From contig NZ_CP166730.1 in the NCBI RefSeq assembly GCF_041320665.1, positions 3,410,001-3,474,000 on the forward strand: 64,000 nucleotides of DNA, written 5' to 3'. This document shows positions 54,099 to 63,787 of the stretch, piece by piece. The position numbers and the translations under genes are program-made. Source of the DNA: Comamonas sp. GB3 AK4-5 (GTDB taxonomy: Bacteria; Pseudomonadota; Gammaproteobacteria; Burkholderiales; Burkholderiaceae_C). The notes below the pieces were generated by a model that saw only the letters and a program-made list of their open reading frames with translations, searched no databases and was not told the DNA's origin. How positions within the stretch are numbered: position 1 is the first letter of the stretch; the number at the start of each line of letters is the position of its first letter.

Positions 54099-55583
54099 TT
54101 ACTGCTGCGCGAAAGCGCTGTCGGCTACGGTGGTGGGGGTCCAGCCCCCACCCAAGGCCTTGTAGAGGCGGATATGGTCTGTGCCTATGCTGGCCGCCAC
54201 GGTGGAGACGCTGTCCTGCGAGCTGAGCAGCGTGCGCTGGGTGTCCAGCACGGTCTGAAAATCGATAAGCCCGCTTTGGTAGCGCTGGTTGGCCAGCAGC
54301 GAGGCATTGCGCGCCGCCGCCTCGGCCTGGCGCAACTGCACCAGCCGCGCCTTATCGCCCTGCAATTGCACCAGCGCATCTTCCACCTCCTGCAATGCCG
54401 TGAGCACCGCGGCCTGGTAGCTGGCATGGGCCTGCTCCACGGCAGCGCTTTGGGCCCGGATCTGGGCACGGTTGGCTCCACCATCAAACAAGGTCGCCGA
54501 CAGGCCTGCGGCCATGCTGGCCGCCACCGAGGCCCCATTGGTCAAGGCGCCCAGGGTCAAGGCACTCAGGCCCAGCGAGCCGCTCAGGCGCAGGCTGGGG
54601 TAGTTGGCCACTTCCTGGGCCGACAGATTGGCCAGCGCGGCCTCCACCTTGTGCTGGGCAGCGCGCACATCGGGACGCTGGCGCAGCGTATCGGCCGGCA
54701 AGGCCAGGGCCAGGTCGTCCGGTGCCTGGGGCACGGGCTGCAGTGCTTGCAGCTGCGCCTGCAGCGCGGCCGGGGGCTGGCCCGTCAGAATCGCCAGCGC
54801 GTGGCGCGACTGGGCCAGGCTGGACTGCAGGGCCGGCAGCTGCGCCGCTGTCTGGTAGGTGGACTGGCGCGCCTGCTCGGCCTCCAGCGAGGTGGCCAGA
54901 CCGGCCTGCACCCGCCACTCGGCAATGCGCTGAGTTTGCTGCTGCAGGGCCAGGTTTTGCTCGGCAATGCGCAGCCTGTCCTGCTGGCCGCGCAGCTGCA
55001 CATAGGTTTGCGCCACCTCGGCCGCCAGCGACACCTGCACGCCTTCCAGCGTGGCCTGGGCGGCCTGCACATGGGCCTCGCCTGCGGCCACGCGATTGCG
55101 CTGGCCGCCCCACCAATCAGGCTCCCAGCTGGCATCCAGTCCGGCCGAATAGCTGTTGCGGGCATCGTTATTGCCCTGGCGGCTGCGGCCGCTTCCGGCA
55201 CTGGCCCCAGCCTTGGGCAGCAGGCCTGCGCCCTGCACATCGCGCGTGGCACGGGCCTGGCGCACGGCGGCCTCGGCACTGTGCAAGCTGGGATTGGCCT
55301 GCAAAGCCTGCTCAATCAAGGCGGTGAGCTGGACATCACCAAAGCGCTGCCACCAATGTGAAAGCTCTTGCGGCGACTGCGCCACCATGGTCTGGGATGG
55401 CGGTGCCGCTTGCCACTGCGGCGGAACGGTCAGCACAGCCTGCGGTGGCTGCAAAGAGGTCGTATGGCTGCAGCCCGCCATGACCAGGCTGACTGCAGCG
55501 GCCACCGCCCAGGCGGCAGCAGGCACCACACGGTGCGTGCCAGCGGGGCGGGAGGTGGATGGGGAAAAGGTGGATTCGGGCAT
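54099..55583 (-). CDS. Outer-membrane efflux lipoprotein (NodT/OprM family)
   Basis: A 494-residue TolC-type channel lipoprotein with lipobox VMAGC (C38), two helical repeats (QANPSLHSAEAAVRQARA and VRAAQHKVEAALANLSAQE) and FDGGANRAQIRAQSAAVEQA. It is the first gene of the four-gene operon with adaptor, ATPase and permease, 83 bases upstream of the adaptor start. The machine could export macrolides, peptides or siderophores. Confidence 0.92.
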   Translation of the reverse strand: MPESTFSPSTSRPAGTHRVVPAAAWAVAAAVSLVMAGCSHTTSLQPPQAVLTVPPQWQAAPPSQTMVAQSPQELSHWWQRFGDVQLTALIEQALQANPSLHSAEAAVRQARATRDVQGAGLLPKAGASAGSGRSRQGNNDARNSYSAGLDASWEPDWWGGQRNRVAAGEAHVQAAQATLEGVQVSLAAEVAQTYVQLRGQQDRLRIAEQNLALQQQTQRIAEWRVQAGLATSLEAEQARQSTYQTAAQLPALQSSLAQSRHALAILTGQPPAALQAQLQALQPVPQAPDDLALALPADTLRQRPDVRAAQHKVEAALANLSAQEVANYPSLRLSGSLGLSALTLGALTNGASVAASMAAGLSATLFDGGANRAQIRAQSAAVEQAHASYQAAVLTALQEVEDALVQLQGDKARLVQLRQAEAAARNASLLANQRYQSGLIDFQTVLDTQRTLLSSQDSVSTVAASIGTDHIRLYKALGGGWTPTTVADSAFAQQ

Positions 55584-55722
55584 CGGCTGTCCTGTAACAG
55601 TATCCGATTGTGTCCAAACCCTGTAGGGCTACGGCAAACTCTGTGTGAAGCCAGAGTAAAGCCTTGCGACCCATGCATGAAAACCGGCGCTCATGCAGGC
55701 GGCACCTGCATAGACAGCTCCC

Positions 55723-55751
55723 AAAACAAAAGCAGCCACCGAGGCTGCTTT
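55723..55751 (-). terminator. Terminator of tsaD
   Basis: On the minus strand AAAGCAGCC pairs with GGCTGCTTT and is followed by TGTTTTG, 22 bases after the tsaD stop. Confidence 0.85.
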
Positions 55752-55772
55752 GGGCATGGGATGCAGCGATTC

Positions 55773-56813
55773 TTACTGCAAGGTATCCAGCGGCCAGCGC
55801 GGCTTCACATCAAAAGCATAGTTTTTGTGCGCCTGCTCGCGCCCGGCCTGCAGGCGCATGGCGGCGGCCATGGCAATCATGGCGCCGTTGTCGGTGCACA
55901 GGTGCAGCTCGGGGTAGTGCACGCGAATCTGGCGCTTGGCGCAGGCCATGTTCAGCTGTTCACGCAGCAGCTTGTTGGCCCCCACGCCGCCGGCCACTAC
56001 CACGCGCTGCATGCCGGTCTCCTTGAGTGCGGTCATGGTTTTGCGCACCAGCACATCCACGATGGCGGCCTGGGTGCTGGCGGCCAGGTCGCACTTGCGC
56101 GCTTCCAGCTCGTCGCCCAGTTTTTTGGCCTGGGTCAGCACCGCCGTCTTCAGGCCGGCAAAGGAGAAATCCAGATCGCCCGAATGCAGCAGCGGGCGCG
56201 GCAACTTGAAGGCCTCGGGATTGCCGCCTTCGGCCAGCTTGGACAGCACCGGGCCGCCCGGGTAAGGCAGACCCATCAGCTTGGCGGATTTGTCAAAGGC
56301 TTCGCCTGCAGCGTCGTCAATGGTCTCGCCCAGGATTTCATACTGGCCCACGCCATCCACCCGCATCAGCTGGGTGTGGCCGCCCGAGACCAGCAGGGCC
56401 ACAAAGGGGAATTCCGGTGGGTCTGCACTCAAAAAGGGCGAGAGCAAATGCCCTTCCAGGTGGTGCACGCCCAGCACGGGCTTGTCCAGGGCCGCGCCCA
56501 GGGCGCAGGCCACACCGGCGCCCACCAGCAGCGCACCGGCCAGACCGGGGCCCCGGGTGAAGGCCACCACGTCCACATCTTTCAGCGTGCAACCGCTTTC
56601 TTGCAGCACATGCTCGGTCAATGGCAGCACGCGGCGGATATGGTCGCGGCTGGCCAGCTCCGGCACCACCCCGCCATAGGCGCGGTGCATGTCGATCTGG
56701 CTGTGCAGGGCATGGGACAGCAACTGGGGCACGGCTGCGCCACCTTGCAGGCGCACCAGGGCCACGCCGGTTTCATCACAGGAGGATTCGATACCGAGAA
56801 TCAGCGAACTCAT
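55773..56813 (-). CDS. tsaD: tRNA N6-adenosine threonylcarbamoyltransferase
   Basis: Transfers threonylcarbamoyl to A37 of ANN-decoding tRNAs. The 346-residue protein starts [19 protein letters not shown] and carries metal ligands in [10 protein letters not shown], the [18 protein letters not shown] strand, LPYPGGP and the C-terminal DNGAMIA. The start at 56813 is the conserved one; the frame extends 16 codons further. Essential gene in most bacteria. Confidence 0.97.
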   Translation of the reverse strand: MSSLILGIESSCDETGVALVRLQGGAAVPQLLSHALHSQIDMHRAYGGVVPELASRDHIRRVLPLTEHVLQESGCTLKDVDVVAFTRGPGLAGALLVGAGVACALGAALDKPVLGVHHLEGHLLSPFLSADPPEFPFVALLVSGGHTQLMRVDGVGQYEILGETIDDAAGEAFDKSAKLMGLPYPGGPVLSKLAEGGNPEAFKLPRPLLHSGDLDFSFAGLKTAVLTQAKKLGDELEARKCDLAASTQAAIVDVLVRKTMTALKETGMQRVVVAGGVGANKLLREQLNMACAKRQIRVHYPELHLCTDNGAMIAMAAAMRLQAGREQAHKNYAFDVKPRWPLDTLQ

Positions 56814-56909
56814 GGCCGCCAGTGTAGAACCTGCGGCCATGTATTGCTGGCAGGCGGGCATTGGCCAGCCTGTTTTTTGCTATCGAAGCCGTAGCTTCCT
56901 GCGCTGACA

Positions 56910-57353
56910 TCACGGGCGGGTGCCGGTGATGTAATGCTCCAGCTGCTGGATGGTGAACTCCTGCTCGGAAATGATTTCCTTGACCAGGTCGCCAATGGAA
57001 ACCATGCCCAGCACCTGGCGCTGGGCATTCACCACCGGCAGGTGGCGTATGCGCTTTTCCGTCATCAGCGCCATGCATTCCACCGTGGTCTGGCGCGGCA
57101 GCACGCAGTGCACCTGAGCCGTCATCACCTCGCGCACCGCCGTGCTGCTGGAACTGCGGCCCTGGAGCACCACTTTGCGGGCGTAGTCGCGCTCGGTGAC
57201 GATGCCGGCGATGCGCTCACCCTCCATGACCAGCAGCGCACCAATGCCGTACTCGGACATGCGCTGGAGCGCGGCAAGCATGGTGTCGTTCGGCGCCACG
57301 CTGTGCATGGGGCTGTTGTTTTTGGCACGCAGAATGTCCGCCACTGTCTTCAT
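56910..57353 (-). CDS. CBS-domain pair protein
   Basis: A 147-residue protein made of two CBS domains (residues about 10-65 and 78-135). The pairs PMHSVAPNDTMLAALQRMSEYGIGALLVM and IRHLPVVNAQRQVLGMVSIGDLVKEII are typical. Such stand-alone proteins bind adenine nucleotides and modulate partners. It lies upstream of tsaD on the same strand with 96 bases between. No partner is indicated. Confidence 0.9.
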   Translation of the reverse strand: MKTVADILRAKNNSPMHSVAPNDTMLAALQRMSEYGIGALLVMEGERIAGIVTERDYARKVVLQGRSSSSTAVREVMTAQVHCVLPRQTTVECMALMTEKRIRHLPVVNAQRQVLGMVSIGDLVKEIISEQEFTIQQLEHYITGTRP

Positions 57354-57485
57354 ACGGGTTCTCCTTGGGCTGTCACAGCGCCAGCACTCCATCGGCTGGC
57401 AAGCCGGCAAGCACACCGTGCCAGTGTGCGAGGGGCAAAACCGTCCAGCAATCAGGCGATGCCCGTAGCCCCACCCCATCCCAAC

Positions 57486-57510
57486 AAAAAAGGCAGCCGC
57501 AGCTGCCTTT
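57486..57510 (-). terminator. Terminator of the DUF937 gene
   Basis: AAAGGCAGC pairs with GCTGCCTTT; the minus-strand product continues TTTTGTTGG. A second small palindrome (GCGCTACGCGTAGCGC near 57529-57544) lies between it and the stop codon. Confidence 0.82.
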
Positions 57511-57560
57511 GTCGCTTCACGCCCCACAGCGCTACGCGTAGCGCCTCAGGGCGTGTTGTT

Positions 57561-58196
57561 TTACCGGCGATTGCCGAACAGGCTGCCACCGATTTTGATC
57601 AGATCGCTCAGGCCGACCTGACCGTCGCCATCCTGGTCCAACAGGCTGCCCAGCAAGCCGCCACCCAGACCGCCCTGGCTTTGTGCACGGGCCTTTTCCT
57701 GGCCCAAGGCCTGACCCAGGCCGCCCACATCCAGGCCACCGGCTTGCACGCGCTGGGCCAAAAAAGCCATCACGATAGGGGCCAGCATCTGCAGCAGGCT
57801 GCCGGCCTGGTTGCCCAGACCCGTGGCCTGACCCAGACCGGCTTCGGCCTTTTGCTGGCTGCCGCCAAAAATCTGCCCCAGGATGTCGGCAGCGCCGCCC
57901 TGGGAGGCGCCACCTGCGGCACCACCGCCCAGCACGGCACCCAGCAAATCGCCCAGGCCACCCAGGCCTTGCGGCATGGCAGCGCCCTGGCCCTGCTGCA
58001 GCGAATCCATCAGCTGGGCCGCGCCCTCGGGCTGCTGGGCGTTGTGGCCCAGAGCACCCAGCATCATGGGCAGCGCCGTGGCAACCGCCGACTGCACCTG
58101 CACGGAATCCATGCCCAGTTGCTGGGCCATCTGCTGCATGGGCGCGCCCTGCAGTTGCGTCATCAGTTCATCAGCCCAGGAAGAAGTGGTGTTCAC
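57561..58196 (-). CDS. DUF937/YidB-like protein
   Basis: A 211-residue Gly/Gln/Ala-rich protein of the DUF937 (YidB) group. Helical N-terminus (WADELMTQLQGAPMQQMAQQLGMDSVQVQSAVATALPMMLGAL), a low-complexity middle, and near the C-terminus DQDGDGQVGLSDL, an EF-hand-like calcium loop, followed by LIKIGGSLFG. No signal peptide is seen. Function unknown. Confidence 0.82.
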   Translation of the reverse strand: MNTTSSWADELMTQLQGAPMQQMAQQLGMDSVQVQSAVATALPMMLGALGHNAQQPEGAAQLMDSLQQGQGAAMPQGLGGLGDLLGAVLGGGAAGGASQGGAADILGQIFGGSQQKAEAGLGQATGLGNQAGSLLQMLAPIVMAFLAQRVQAGGLDVGGLGQALGQEKARAQSQGGLGGGLLGSLLDQDGDGQVGLSDLIKIGGSLFGNRR

Positions 58197-58236
58197 GGTG
58201 AACTCCTATATCGGAAAAAAGTCGGATTGCATGGTA

Positions 58237-58270
58237 CATGGGCGCCCGGCCTCTCGGTCGGGCGCCCATG
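58237..58270 (-). terminator. Perfect hairpin between the chemoreceptor and DUF937 genes
   Basis: CATGGGCGCCCG pairs with CGGGCGCCCATG, 12-base arms with a 10-base loop and no T-run. It follows the chemoreceptor stop by about 26 bases and may end or protect its message. Confidence 0.6.
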
Positions 58271-58295
58271 CAGGGAGGGGGCCCATTCACAATGT

Positions 58296-60050
58296 TTAAA
58301 AACTTTCCCACTCGGCGTCGGCTGTAGCAGGGGCTGCGACCTTGGCCCTGGCCGCAGGCAGGGCCGGGGCCGTACGCAGCGCAACTGGCCGCGCAGCACC
58401 CAGCATTCCGGAAGGCATGCGGGGCGCATGCACAGGGCGAACGGGGCTGGCTTCTCGATCACCCAGCATATGGGGCGGCAGACGGAACACGCCCACGGCA
58501 TGCACCAGCTCTCCGGCCCGGTCACGCAGCTGGCGTGCACCCTGGGCGGATTGCTCCACCAGGCCGGCGTTTTGCTGCGTGCCCTGCTCCATCTGGGTGA
58601 TGGCCTCGCCCACCTGGGCCACACCCTGGCTTTGCTCATGGCTGGCGGCACTGATCTCGCCCATGATGTCCGTCACACGGCGGATGGAACTCACCACGTC
58701 CTGCATGGTGGAGCCGGCCTGGTCCACCAGCTTGGAGCCCTGCTCGGTCTGCTCTACGCTGGCATCGATCAGGGCCTTGATTTCCTTGGCCGCAGAGGCA
58801 GAGCGCTGGGCCAGGATGCGCACCTCGCCAGCCACCACGGCAAAACCTCGGCCTTGCTCGCCGGCGCGGGCGGCTTCCACGGCGGCGTTCAGCGCCAGGA
58901 TATTGGTCTGGAAGGCGATGGAGTCGATCACGCCAATGATGTCGGCAATGCGCTGCGAGCTGGTGTTGATGCCCTTCATGGTGTTCACCACCTGCATCAC
59001 CACCTCGCCGCCTTGCACGGCCACGCTGCTGGCAGCCACGGCCAGCTGGTTGGCAGACTGGGCGTTGTCCGCGTTCTGGCGCACGGTGGCGCCCAGCTGC
59101 GCCATGGAGGCGGCGGTTTCTTCCAGCGCGGCGGCCTGCTGCTCGGTGCGAGCATTCAAGTCGGTATTGCCGCTGTCTATGCCTTCGCTGGCCGAGGCCA
59201 CGCCACGCGCGTTCTGGCGCACATTGGACACCACCGTCGCCAGCTCCTGCTGCATGGTGTGCAGCGTGGCCATCAGGCTTTCGCCGTCACCCTGGCGCAG
59301 TTGTACGGCGGTGCTCAGATCGCCCTGGGCCACGGCACGTGCCAGGCATACGGCTTCCTGGGGTTCACCACCCAAGGCGGCAAACAGGTTGCGGATGATC
59401 CAGCCCCCCAGCGCCATGGCAGCCAGCACCGCAAAGATGCTCGCTGCCAGCAGTTGCAGACGGGCGCTGCTGTAGCGCTGTTCTGCAGCCGCCACAGCCT
59501 GGTTGCCCTCTTCGGCATTGGCATCCACATAGCCCTGGATGGCACCCAGCAAGGCTGCCAGCAGAGGGCGGCATTCGGCGTTCATCTTCTCGATGGCCGC
59601 ATCCTGCTCACCGAGCGAGGCCTTTTCGACGATCTCCAGCGCCACGGGGCCGTAGCGGCTTTCGATCTGGGCAATGCGCTCCACCATGGCACGGTGCTCG
59701 CTGCTGCCTTGCTGGGCCACGGCCTGCTGCAACTGCTGCAACAGGGCCTGGGTGCTGGCATGCGCCTTGGTCACGGCGGCTTTTTCCAGCTCCACATCGG
59801 CCAGGGTGCGCACCAGCACCAGATTGCGCGCAGCCATGGCGCGGGCGTTCACCGCGTCGGCCAGGCGGGTGGCCAGTTGGCTTTGCGCGGCCACGTTTTC
59901 GTTGTAGTGGGTAAAGCTTTCATTGGTCGTGCTCAATGCACGTACCGCCACCAAAGCCACCAACAGCACCAAGGCGGCCAGCAGGCCAAACCCCAGCGTC
60001 AGCTGTTTTTTCACGCCCATCGTGTTGCGTTCGCTGCTGCGTTGCTGCAT
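58296..60050 (-). CDS. Methyl-accepting chemotaxis protein
   Basis: A 584-residue chemoreceptor: short cytoplasmic N-terminus, first span ([21 protein letters not shown]), four-helix-bundle ligand domain (residues about 40-195), second span ([20 protein letters not shown]), a HAMP-like linker and the signalling tip [35 protein letters not shown]. The last five residues EWESF match the xWxxF CheR-tethering pentapeptide on a flexible linker. Ligand unknown. The start at 60050 fits a normal short leader; ATG at 60020 is an alternative. Confidence 0.93.
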   Translation of the reverse strand: MQQRSSERNTMGVKKQLTLGFGLLAALVLLVALVAVRALSTTNESFTHYNENVAAQSQLATRLADAVNARAMAARNLVLVRTLADVELEKAAVTKAHASTQALLQQLQQAVAQQGSSEHRAMVERIAQIESRYGPVALEIVEKASLGEQDAAIEKMNAECRPLLAALLGAIQGYVDANAEEGNQAVAAAEQRYSSARLQLLAASIFAVLAAMALGGWIIRNLFAALGGEPQEAVCLARAVAQGDLSTAVQLRQGDGESLMATLHTMQQELATVVSNVRQNARGVASASEGIDSGNTDLNARTEQQAAALEETAASMAQLGATVRQNADNAQSANQLAVAASSVAVQGGEVVMQVVNTMKGINTSSQRIADIIGVIDSIAFQTNILALNAAVEAARAGEQGRGFAVVAGEVRILAQRSASAAKEIKALIDASVEQTEQGSKLVDQAGSTMQDVVSSIRRVTDIMGEISAASHEQSQGVAQVGEAITQMEQGTQQNAGLVEQSAQGARQLRDRAGELVHAVGVFRLPPHMLGDREASPVRPVHAPRMPSGMLGAARPVALRTAPALPAARAKVAAPATADAEWESF

Positions 60051-60476
60051 GCGTTCACTCCTGAAAAAGAAAAAAGGGGGAAGGCAGCCCCCTTGTGTGT
60101 ATGTATTGGTGCGCAGTCGCTGCGCATTGCATGGTTGACCATGCTTCGCCTGTGCAGCTGCGCTGCAGACAGGCTGCCTTGCCGAGGTCTGCGCAGGTCT
60201 CTGCGCCACGGCCTATGTTTGTGCTGGTTCGCAGCATGCACGGACATTCCAAACCGCGTGTTGGAATAGCTCAAGGAAAGTGGCCTTTCCTTTACAAAAT
60301 GTAAATTCTTAACAAATACGGCCTTTTTACCGTCTTTTTCATGCCATATAGAATCCATCAGAAGGAAACAAATCATTCCAAAGAGGAATAACAAAGCCTC
60401 TCCGCCGCAGTGCAACATTTGCATATGAACAAAAAATATTAAGCACATAACGATTCGGCAAAATAAAATATAAGTC
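60051..60476. other. Divergent promoter region, chemoreceptor and ybiB
   Basis: About 430 bases. It includes G/C hairpins near 60074-60092 and 60272-60288 and an AT-rich segment (60289-60475). No gene seen; the promoter elements are not individually recognisable. Confidence 0.5.
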
Positions 60477-61430
60477 ATGTCCATCCAGCATTACCTCAAG
60501 GAAATCGGCCGCGGCAAGGACGGCGCGCGTGCCCTGTCACGTGCGCAGGCTGCCGATCTGATGGGCCAGTTGCTGGACGGCCAGGTGGATGATCTGGCCA
60601 CCGGCGCTTTTTGCGTGGCCATGCGCATCAAGGGCGAGACGCCCGAAGAAATGGCGGGCTTTCTGGACGCCATCCACCAGCGCCTTCCCTTGCTGCCTCC
60701 GCAGCCCCAACCCTGGGTGGTGCTGCCCAGCTACAACGGTGCGCGCAAGCTGCCGGTGCTCACCCCGCTGCTGGCCCTGCTGCTGGCACGCGAAGGCCTG
60801 CCGGTGCTGCTGCATGGCGGCACCACCGAAGCCAGCCGGACCACCAGTGCCCAGGTGCTGCAGGCCCTGGGCCATGCGCCCACCGCCACCTTGGCCAGCA
60901 TTGCCCCCGGTCAGCTGTGCCATTGCAGCGCCGAAGCCCTGCACCCCGGCCTGCAGCGCTTGTTGAATGCCCGTGCAGCCATAGGCCTGCGCAACCCGGC
61001 ACACAGTCTGGTCAAGCTGCTGAACCCGCTGGGCCGCAGCGCCCAGCCCGCCCTGGTCGTGGGCAGCTATACCCACCCCGAATACGCCACCTCCATGGCC
61101 GCCACCCAGGCCCTGGTGGGCGCCACAGCCTTGCTGCTGCGCGGCACCGAGGGCGAGTCCGTGGCCGACCCGCGCCGCCACCCGGCCATGACGGCCGTGC
61201 TGCGCGGCCAGTTGCAAGCCCTGCAGGAAAGCCAACGCGGCACGCTGGCCGATCTGCCCGCCCTGCCCGATGGCCACAACATAGAAGCCACGGCCCGCTA
61301 CACCCAAGACATCCTGGCTGGCCTGCAGCCCGTGCCCAGCCCCATTACCCAGCAGCTGCTGTATCTGAAGCAGCTGCATGCCCAGCTGTCTGTGCAGCTG
61401 CAGACCGCTTTTGCGGGAGAACAAACATGA
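60477..61430 (+). CDS. ybiB: YbiB/TrpD2 family DNA-binding protein
   Basis: A 317-residue relative of anthranilate phosphoribosyltransferase (TrpD2). The helical domain DLMGQLLDGQVDDLATGAFCVAMRIKGET and VLLHGGTTEASRTTSAQVL keep the fold but the glycine-rich phosphoribosyl site is altered; the E. coli protein binds nucleic acid and is LexA-regulated. It overlaps cobA by four bases, a pairing common in this order. Confidence 0.9.
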   Translation: MSIQHYLKEIGRGKDGARALSRAQAADLMGQLLDGQVDDLATGAFCVAMRIKGETPEEMAGFLDAIHQRLPLLPPQPQPWVVLPSYNGARKLPVLTPLLALLLAREGLPVLLHGGTTEASRTTSAQVLQALGHAPTATLASIAPGQLCHCSAEALHPGLQRLLNARAAIGLRNPAHSLVKLLNPLGRSAQPALVVGSYTHPEYATSMAATQALVGATALLLRGTEGESVADPRRHPAMTAVLRGQLQALQESQRGTLADLPALPDGHNIEATARYTQDILAGLQPVPSPITQQLLYLKQLHAQLSVQLQTAFAGEQT

Positions 61431-62239
61431 CCGCCCCCACTGCCTTGTCCTCTTCTTTGCCCGGCCGCTGCACCCTGGTGGGTGCCGGCCCTGGCGACCC
61501 CGAGCTGCTGACGCTCAAGGCCCTCAAGGCCATACAGGGCGCCACGCTGCTGCTGGTGGATGACCTGGTCTCGCCCGAGATCGTGGCCCATGCCCCAGCC
61601 ACGGCCCGCGTGGTCTATGTGGGCAAGCGCGGCGGCTGCCAAAGCACGCCCCAGGCCTTTATCGAAAAGCTGATGCTGCAGGCCGTACAGGAGGGTGAGC
61701 AGGTGGTGCGCCTCAAAGGCGGCGACCCCTTCATCTTTGGCCGTGGTGGCGAAGAGGTGGAGCATTTGCGCACCGCAGGCGTGGAGGTCGACGTCGTCAA
61801 CGGCATCACCGCAGGCCTGGCCGGCCTGTCCAGTCTGGGGGCGCCGCTGACCCACCGCGACCATGCGCATGGCGTCGTCTTCATCACCGGCCATGCCAAG
61901 CCCGGCGACGCCGGCACCGACTGGCAGGCCCTGGCCGCCACGGCCCGGGCCGCCAAGCTGACGCTGGTGATCTATATGGGCGTCAGCTCTGCCGAGCACA
62001 TCACCGCAGGGCTGCAGGCCGGCGGCCTGCCAGCCCACACACCGGCAGCCATCATCCAGCACGCCAGCCTGGCACAGCAGCGCCATGCCATCACCACGCT
62101 GGGCGAGCTGCCCGCCACCTTGCATGCGCAGCAGCTGGGCAGCCCCAGCGTGCTGGTGGTGGGTGATGTGGTGCGCGGTGTGGCGCAGTGGGCGCTGCAA
62201 CCCGAGGCCGCAGCGGCGGCCCAGGCGCTGGCAGGCTAA
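61427..62239 (+). CDS. cobA: Uroporphyrinogen-III C-methyltransferase
   Basis: A 270-residue SAM-dependent enzyme making precorrin-2 for sirohaem or cobalamin. Motifs are VGAGPGDPELLTLKALKAIQ, the DDLVSPEI loop, VGKRGGCQSTPQ, RLKGGDPFIFGRGGEE, PLTHRDHAHGVVFITGH and YMGV. The single-domain form lacks the CysG oxidase part. It follows ybiB with an ATGA overlap. Confidence 0.95.
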   Translation: MTAPTALSSSLPGRCTLVGAGPGDPELLTLKALKAIQGATLLLVDDLVSPEIVAHAPATARVVYVGKRGGCQSTPQAFIEKLMLQAVQEGEQVVRLKGGDPFIFGRGGEEVEHLRTAGVEVDVVNGITAGLAGLSSLGAPLTHRDHAHGVVFITGHAKPGDAGTDWQALAATARAAKLTLVIYMGVSSAEHITAGLQAGGLPAHTPAAIIQHASLAQQRHAITTLGELPATLHAQQLGSPSVLVVGDVVRGVAQWALQPEAAAAAQALAG

Positions 62240-62377
62240 GTCTGCCTAGCGCTACGCTTGCGAGAGCGGGCACTGCATGCAGGTGCTTGATTACCGCCTC
62301 GTATCCCCTGATTAGCTACATGCCTCAGATGAAGCTTCACGACGAATTGCACTGCTGCGCAGACATGACGTTCTGAG
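62240..62377. other. Spacer after cobA
   Basis: About 140 bases with no gene seen, leading directly into the inverted-repeat-bounded element. Confidence 0.4.
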
Positions 62378-63065
62378 GCCGGGACTCGCCCCGGCAGGCG
62401 ACTTCATTTTCTTGAGCGCTCAAGAAAACAGAAGCAAAAGAAACCGCCCCTGCTGCCCATGTCCCTGCGCTGCGCTGCGGGCAAGCTCGGTGCTCGATCC
62501 CAGGGCGGTGCCGCAGAACTCGCGGCGCGGCTATGCCGCTCTGCTCACACATGCTGCGGCAAGCTTGACCACGAAGCAGCTGTGTCCTGCGGCACAGCTG
62601 CCCGCCCCGGGATCTGCGCGCCGAGCCATGGGCAGAAGGGGGAAGGCGGGTGCCGAATACCGGCCCTGCGAAGGCTGCGCTATTGGCAAACCTTATTTTT
62701 CATCTCTCGACACCAGCCGCTTCGTCACACTGCTGGCGCTGCGGTTGTTCCCCTTCTATACACGCCTGCGGCGCACAGCACACAGGGCCGCATGGCTACC
62801 GCAGGACAGCCATGCTTTGTAGACTGACTTGCCGCGGCTGTTCGAGCAGAGCGCTGAAAGCGCGCAGCGAGTTTCGCGGCAGGCCCTGCGTGTTGGGTGA
62901 CGCAGGTTGCCCCGGTGCGATAGCGCAGGGGTCGGGGATAGCAGGGGCGCATTGGTCTCCACTTACATGGCTACGCCATATAAGTTCCGCCCCACGCAGG
63001 CGTGAACTTCGCCTACCTTCTTGTGCGAGCAAGAAGGTAGGTCGCCCGCCGGGGCGAGTCCCGGC
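62378..63065. mobile_element. MITE-like 688-bp element with 25-bp terminal inverted repeats
   Basis: Both ends share 24 of 25 bases inverted (62378-62402 and 63041-63065, beginning GCCGGGACTCGCCCCGGC). Inside each end is a large hairpin: a 22-base perfect palindrome at 62407-62428 and 12-base arms around a six-base loop at 63012-63041. The interior has many short frames but none looks like a protein. I recall similar end sequences from several Comamonadaceae genomes. Confidence 0.78.
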
Positions 63066-63201
63066 TTCGGAATATCACTTCACAGCAGTGCCTGAGATAA
63101 GAATCTAATCAGGTCGTATCCCATCCAAACCCAGGCTGCATCGACACCAAGCGCTCTTATATGGACGAGAAGGCCGCCATGCCTTCACGCTCAAGCGACC
63201 C

Positions 63202-63696
63202 TCACAACGCGAAATGGGCCGAGGCCGTGATCTCCACCTCCACGGTGGCATTCTTGGGCAGCTGGGCCACGCCAATGGCCGAGCGCGCCGGCAGGCCGAT
63301 ATCGCCCAGCACCTCCACCAGCAATTCGGAAGCCCCGTCGGCCACTTCGCTGTGCTGGGTGAAGTCGGGTGTGCAATGCACATACACCGTCATGCGGCAC
63401 ATGCGCTGCACGCTGTCCAGGCTGCCCAGCGTGCGCTGCAGCAGCATCAGGGCGCGCAGGGCAGACACCCGCGCCGCCTTCTGCGCCTGGGCCAGCGTGG
63501 CGGCCCCAGCCGCAGGCTGTGCAGACATGGGGCCCAGCGAGGCCATCACCCCGTTCAAGCGCGGCAGTTGGCCGCTGACATGCAGCATGCGCTCGTCGCG
63601 CACTACGGGGCGGTAGCTGCCACCGGGGGCAATGTCCACATCCATGGGGCAGTTCAAGGCCTGGGCGGCTTGCGCCAGTCGCTGGTCACGCGTCAT
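63202..63696 (-). CDS. RidA-family protein, second paralogue
   Basis: A 164-residue RidA/YjgF relative that starts MTRDQRLAQAAQALNCPMDV after AAGGAG. It keeps VSGQLPRLNGVMA, MTVYVHCTPDFTQHSEVADGASELLVEVLGDIG and RSAIGVAQLPKNATVEVEITA, where the usual active-site arginine is replaced in context by ARSAIG. It is longer than RidA and belongs to a branch with less certain activity. Confidence 0.83.
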   Translation of the reverse strand: MTRDQRLAQAAQALNCPMDVDIAPGGSYRPVVRDERMLHVSGQLPRLNGVMASLGPMSAQPAAGAATLAQAQKAARVSALRALMLLQRTLGSLDSVQRMCRMTVYVHCTPDFTQHSEVADGASELLVEVLGDIGLPARSAIGVAQLPKNATVEVEITASAHFAL

Positions 63697-63787
63697 CAAA
63701 AACTCCTTCATCCACAAGATCGGTACAGGCCATGCAGGCCTTGCTGGTGGAGATGATAGGAGCCCAAGGCCTGCAATCTGCCCGATT

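Noticed and set aside
56934..60269. Open frame of over 1100 codons on the plus strand
   Set aside because: It is antisense across three real genes (CBS, DUF937, chemoreceptor) and the gaps between them; its composition has no protein-like domain structure.
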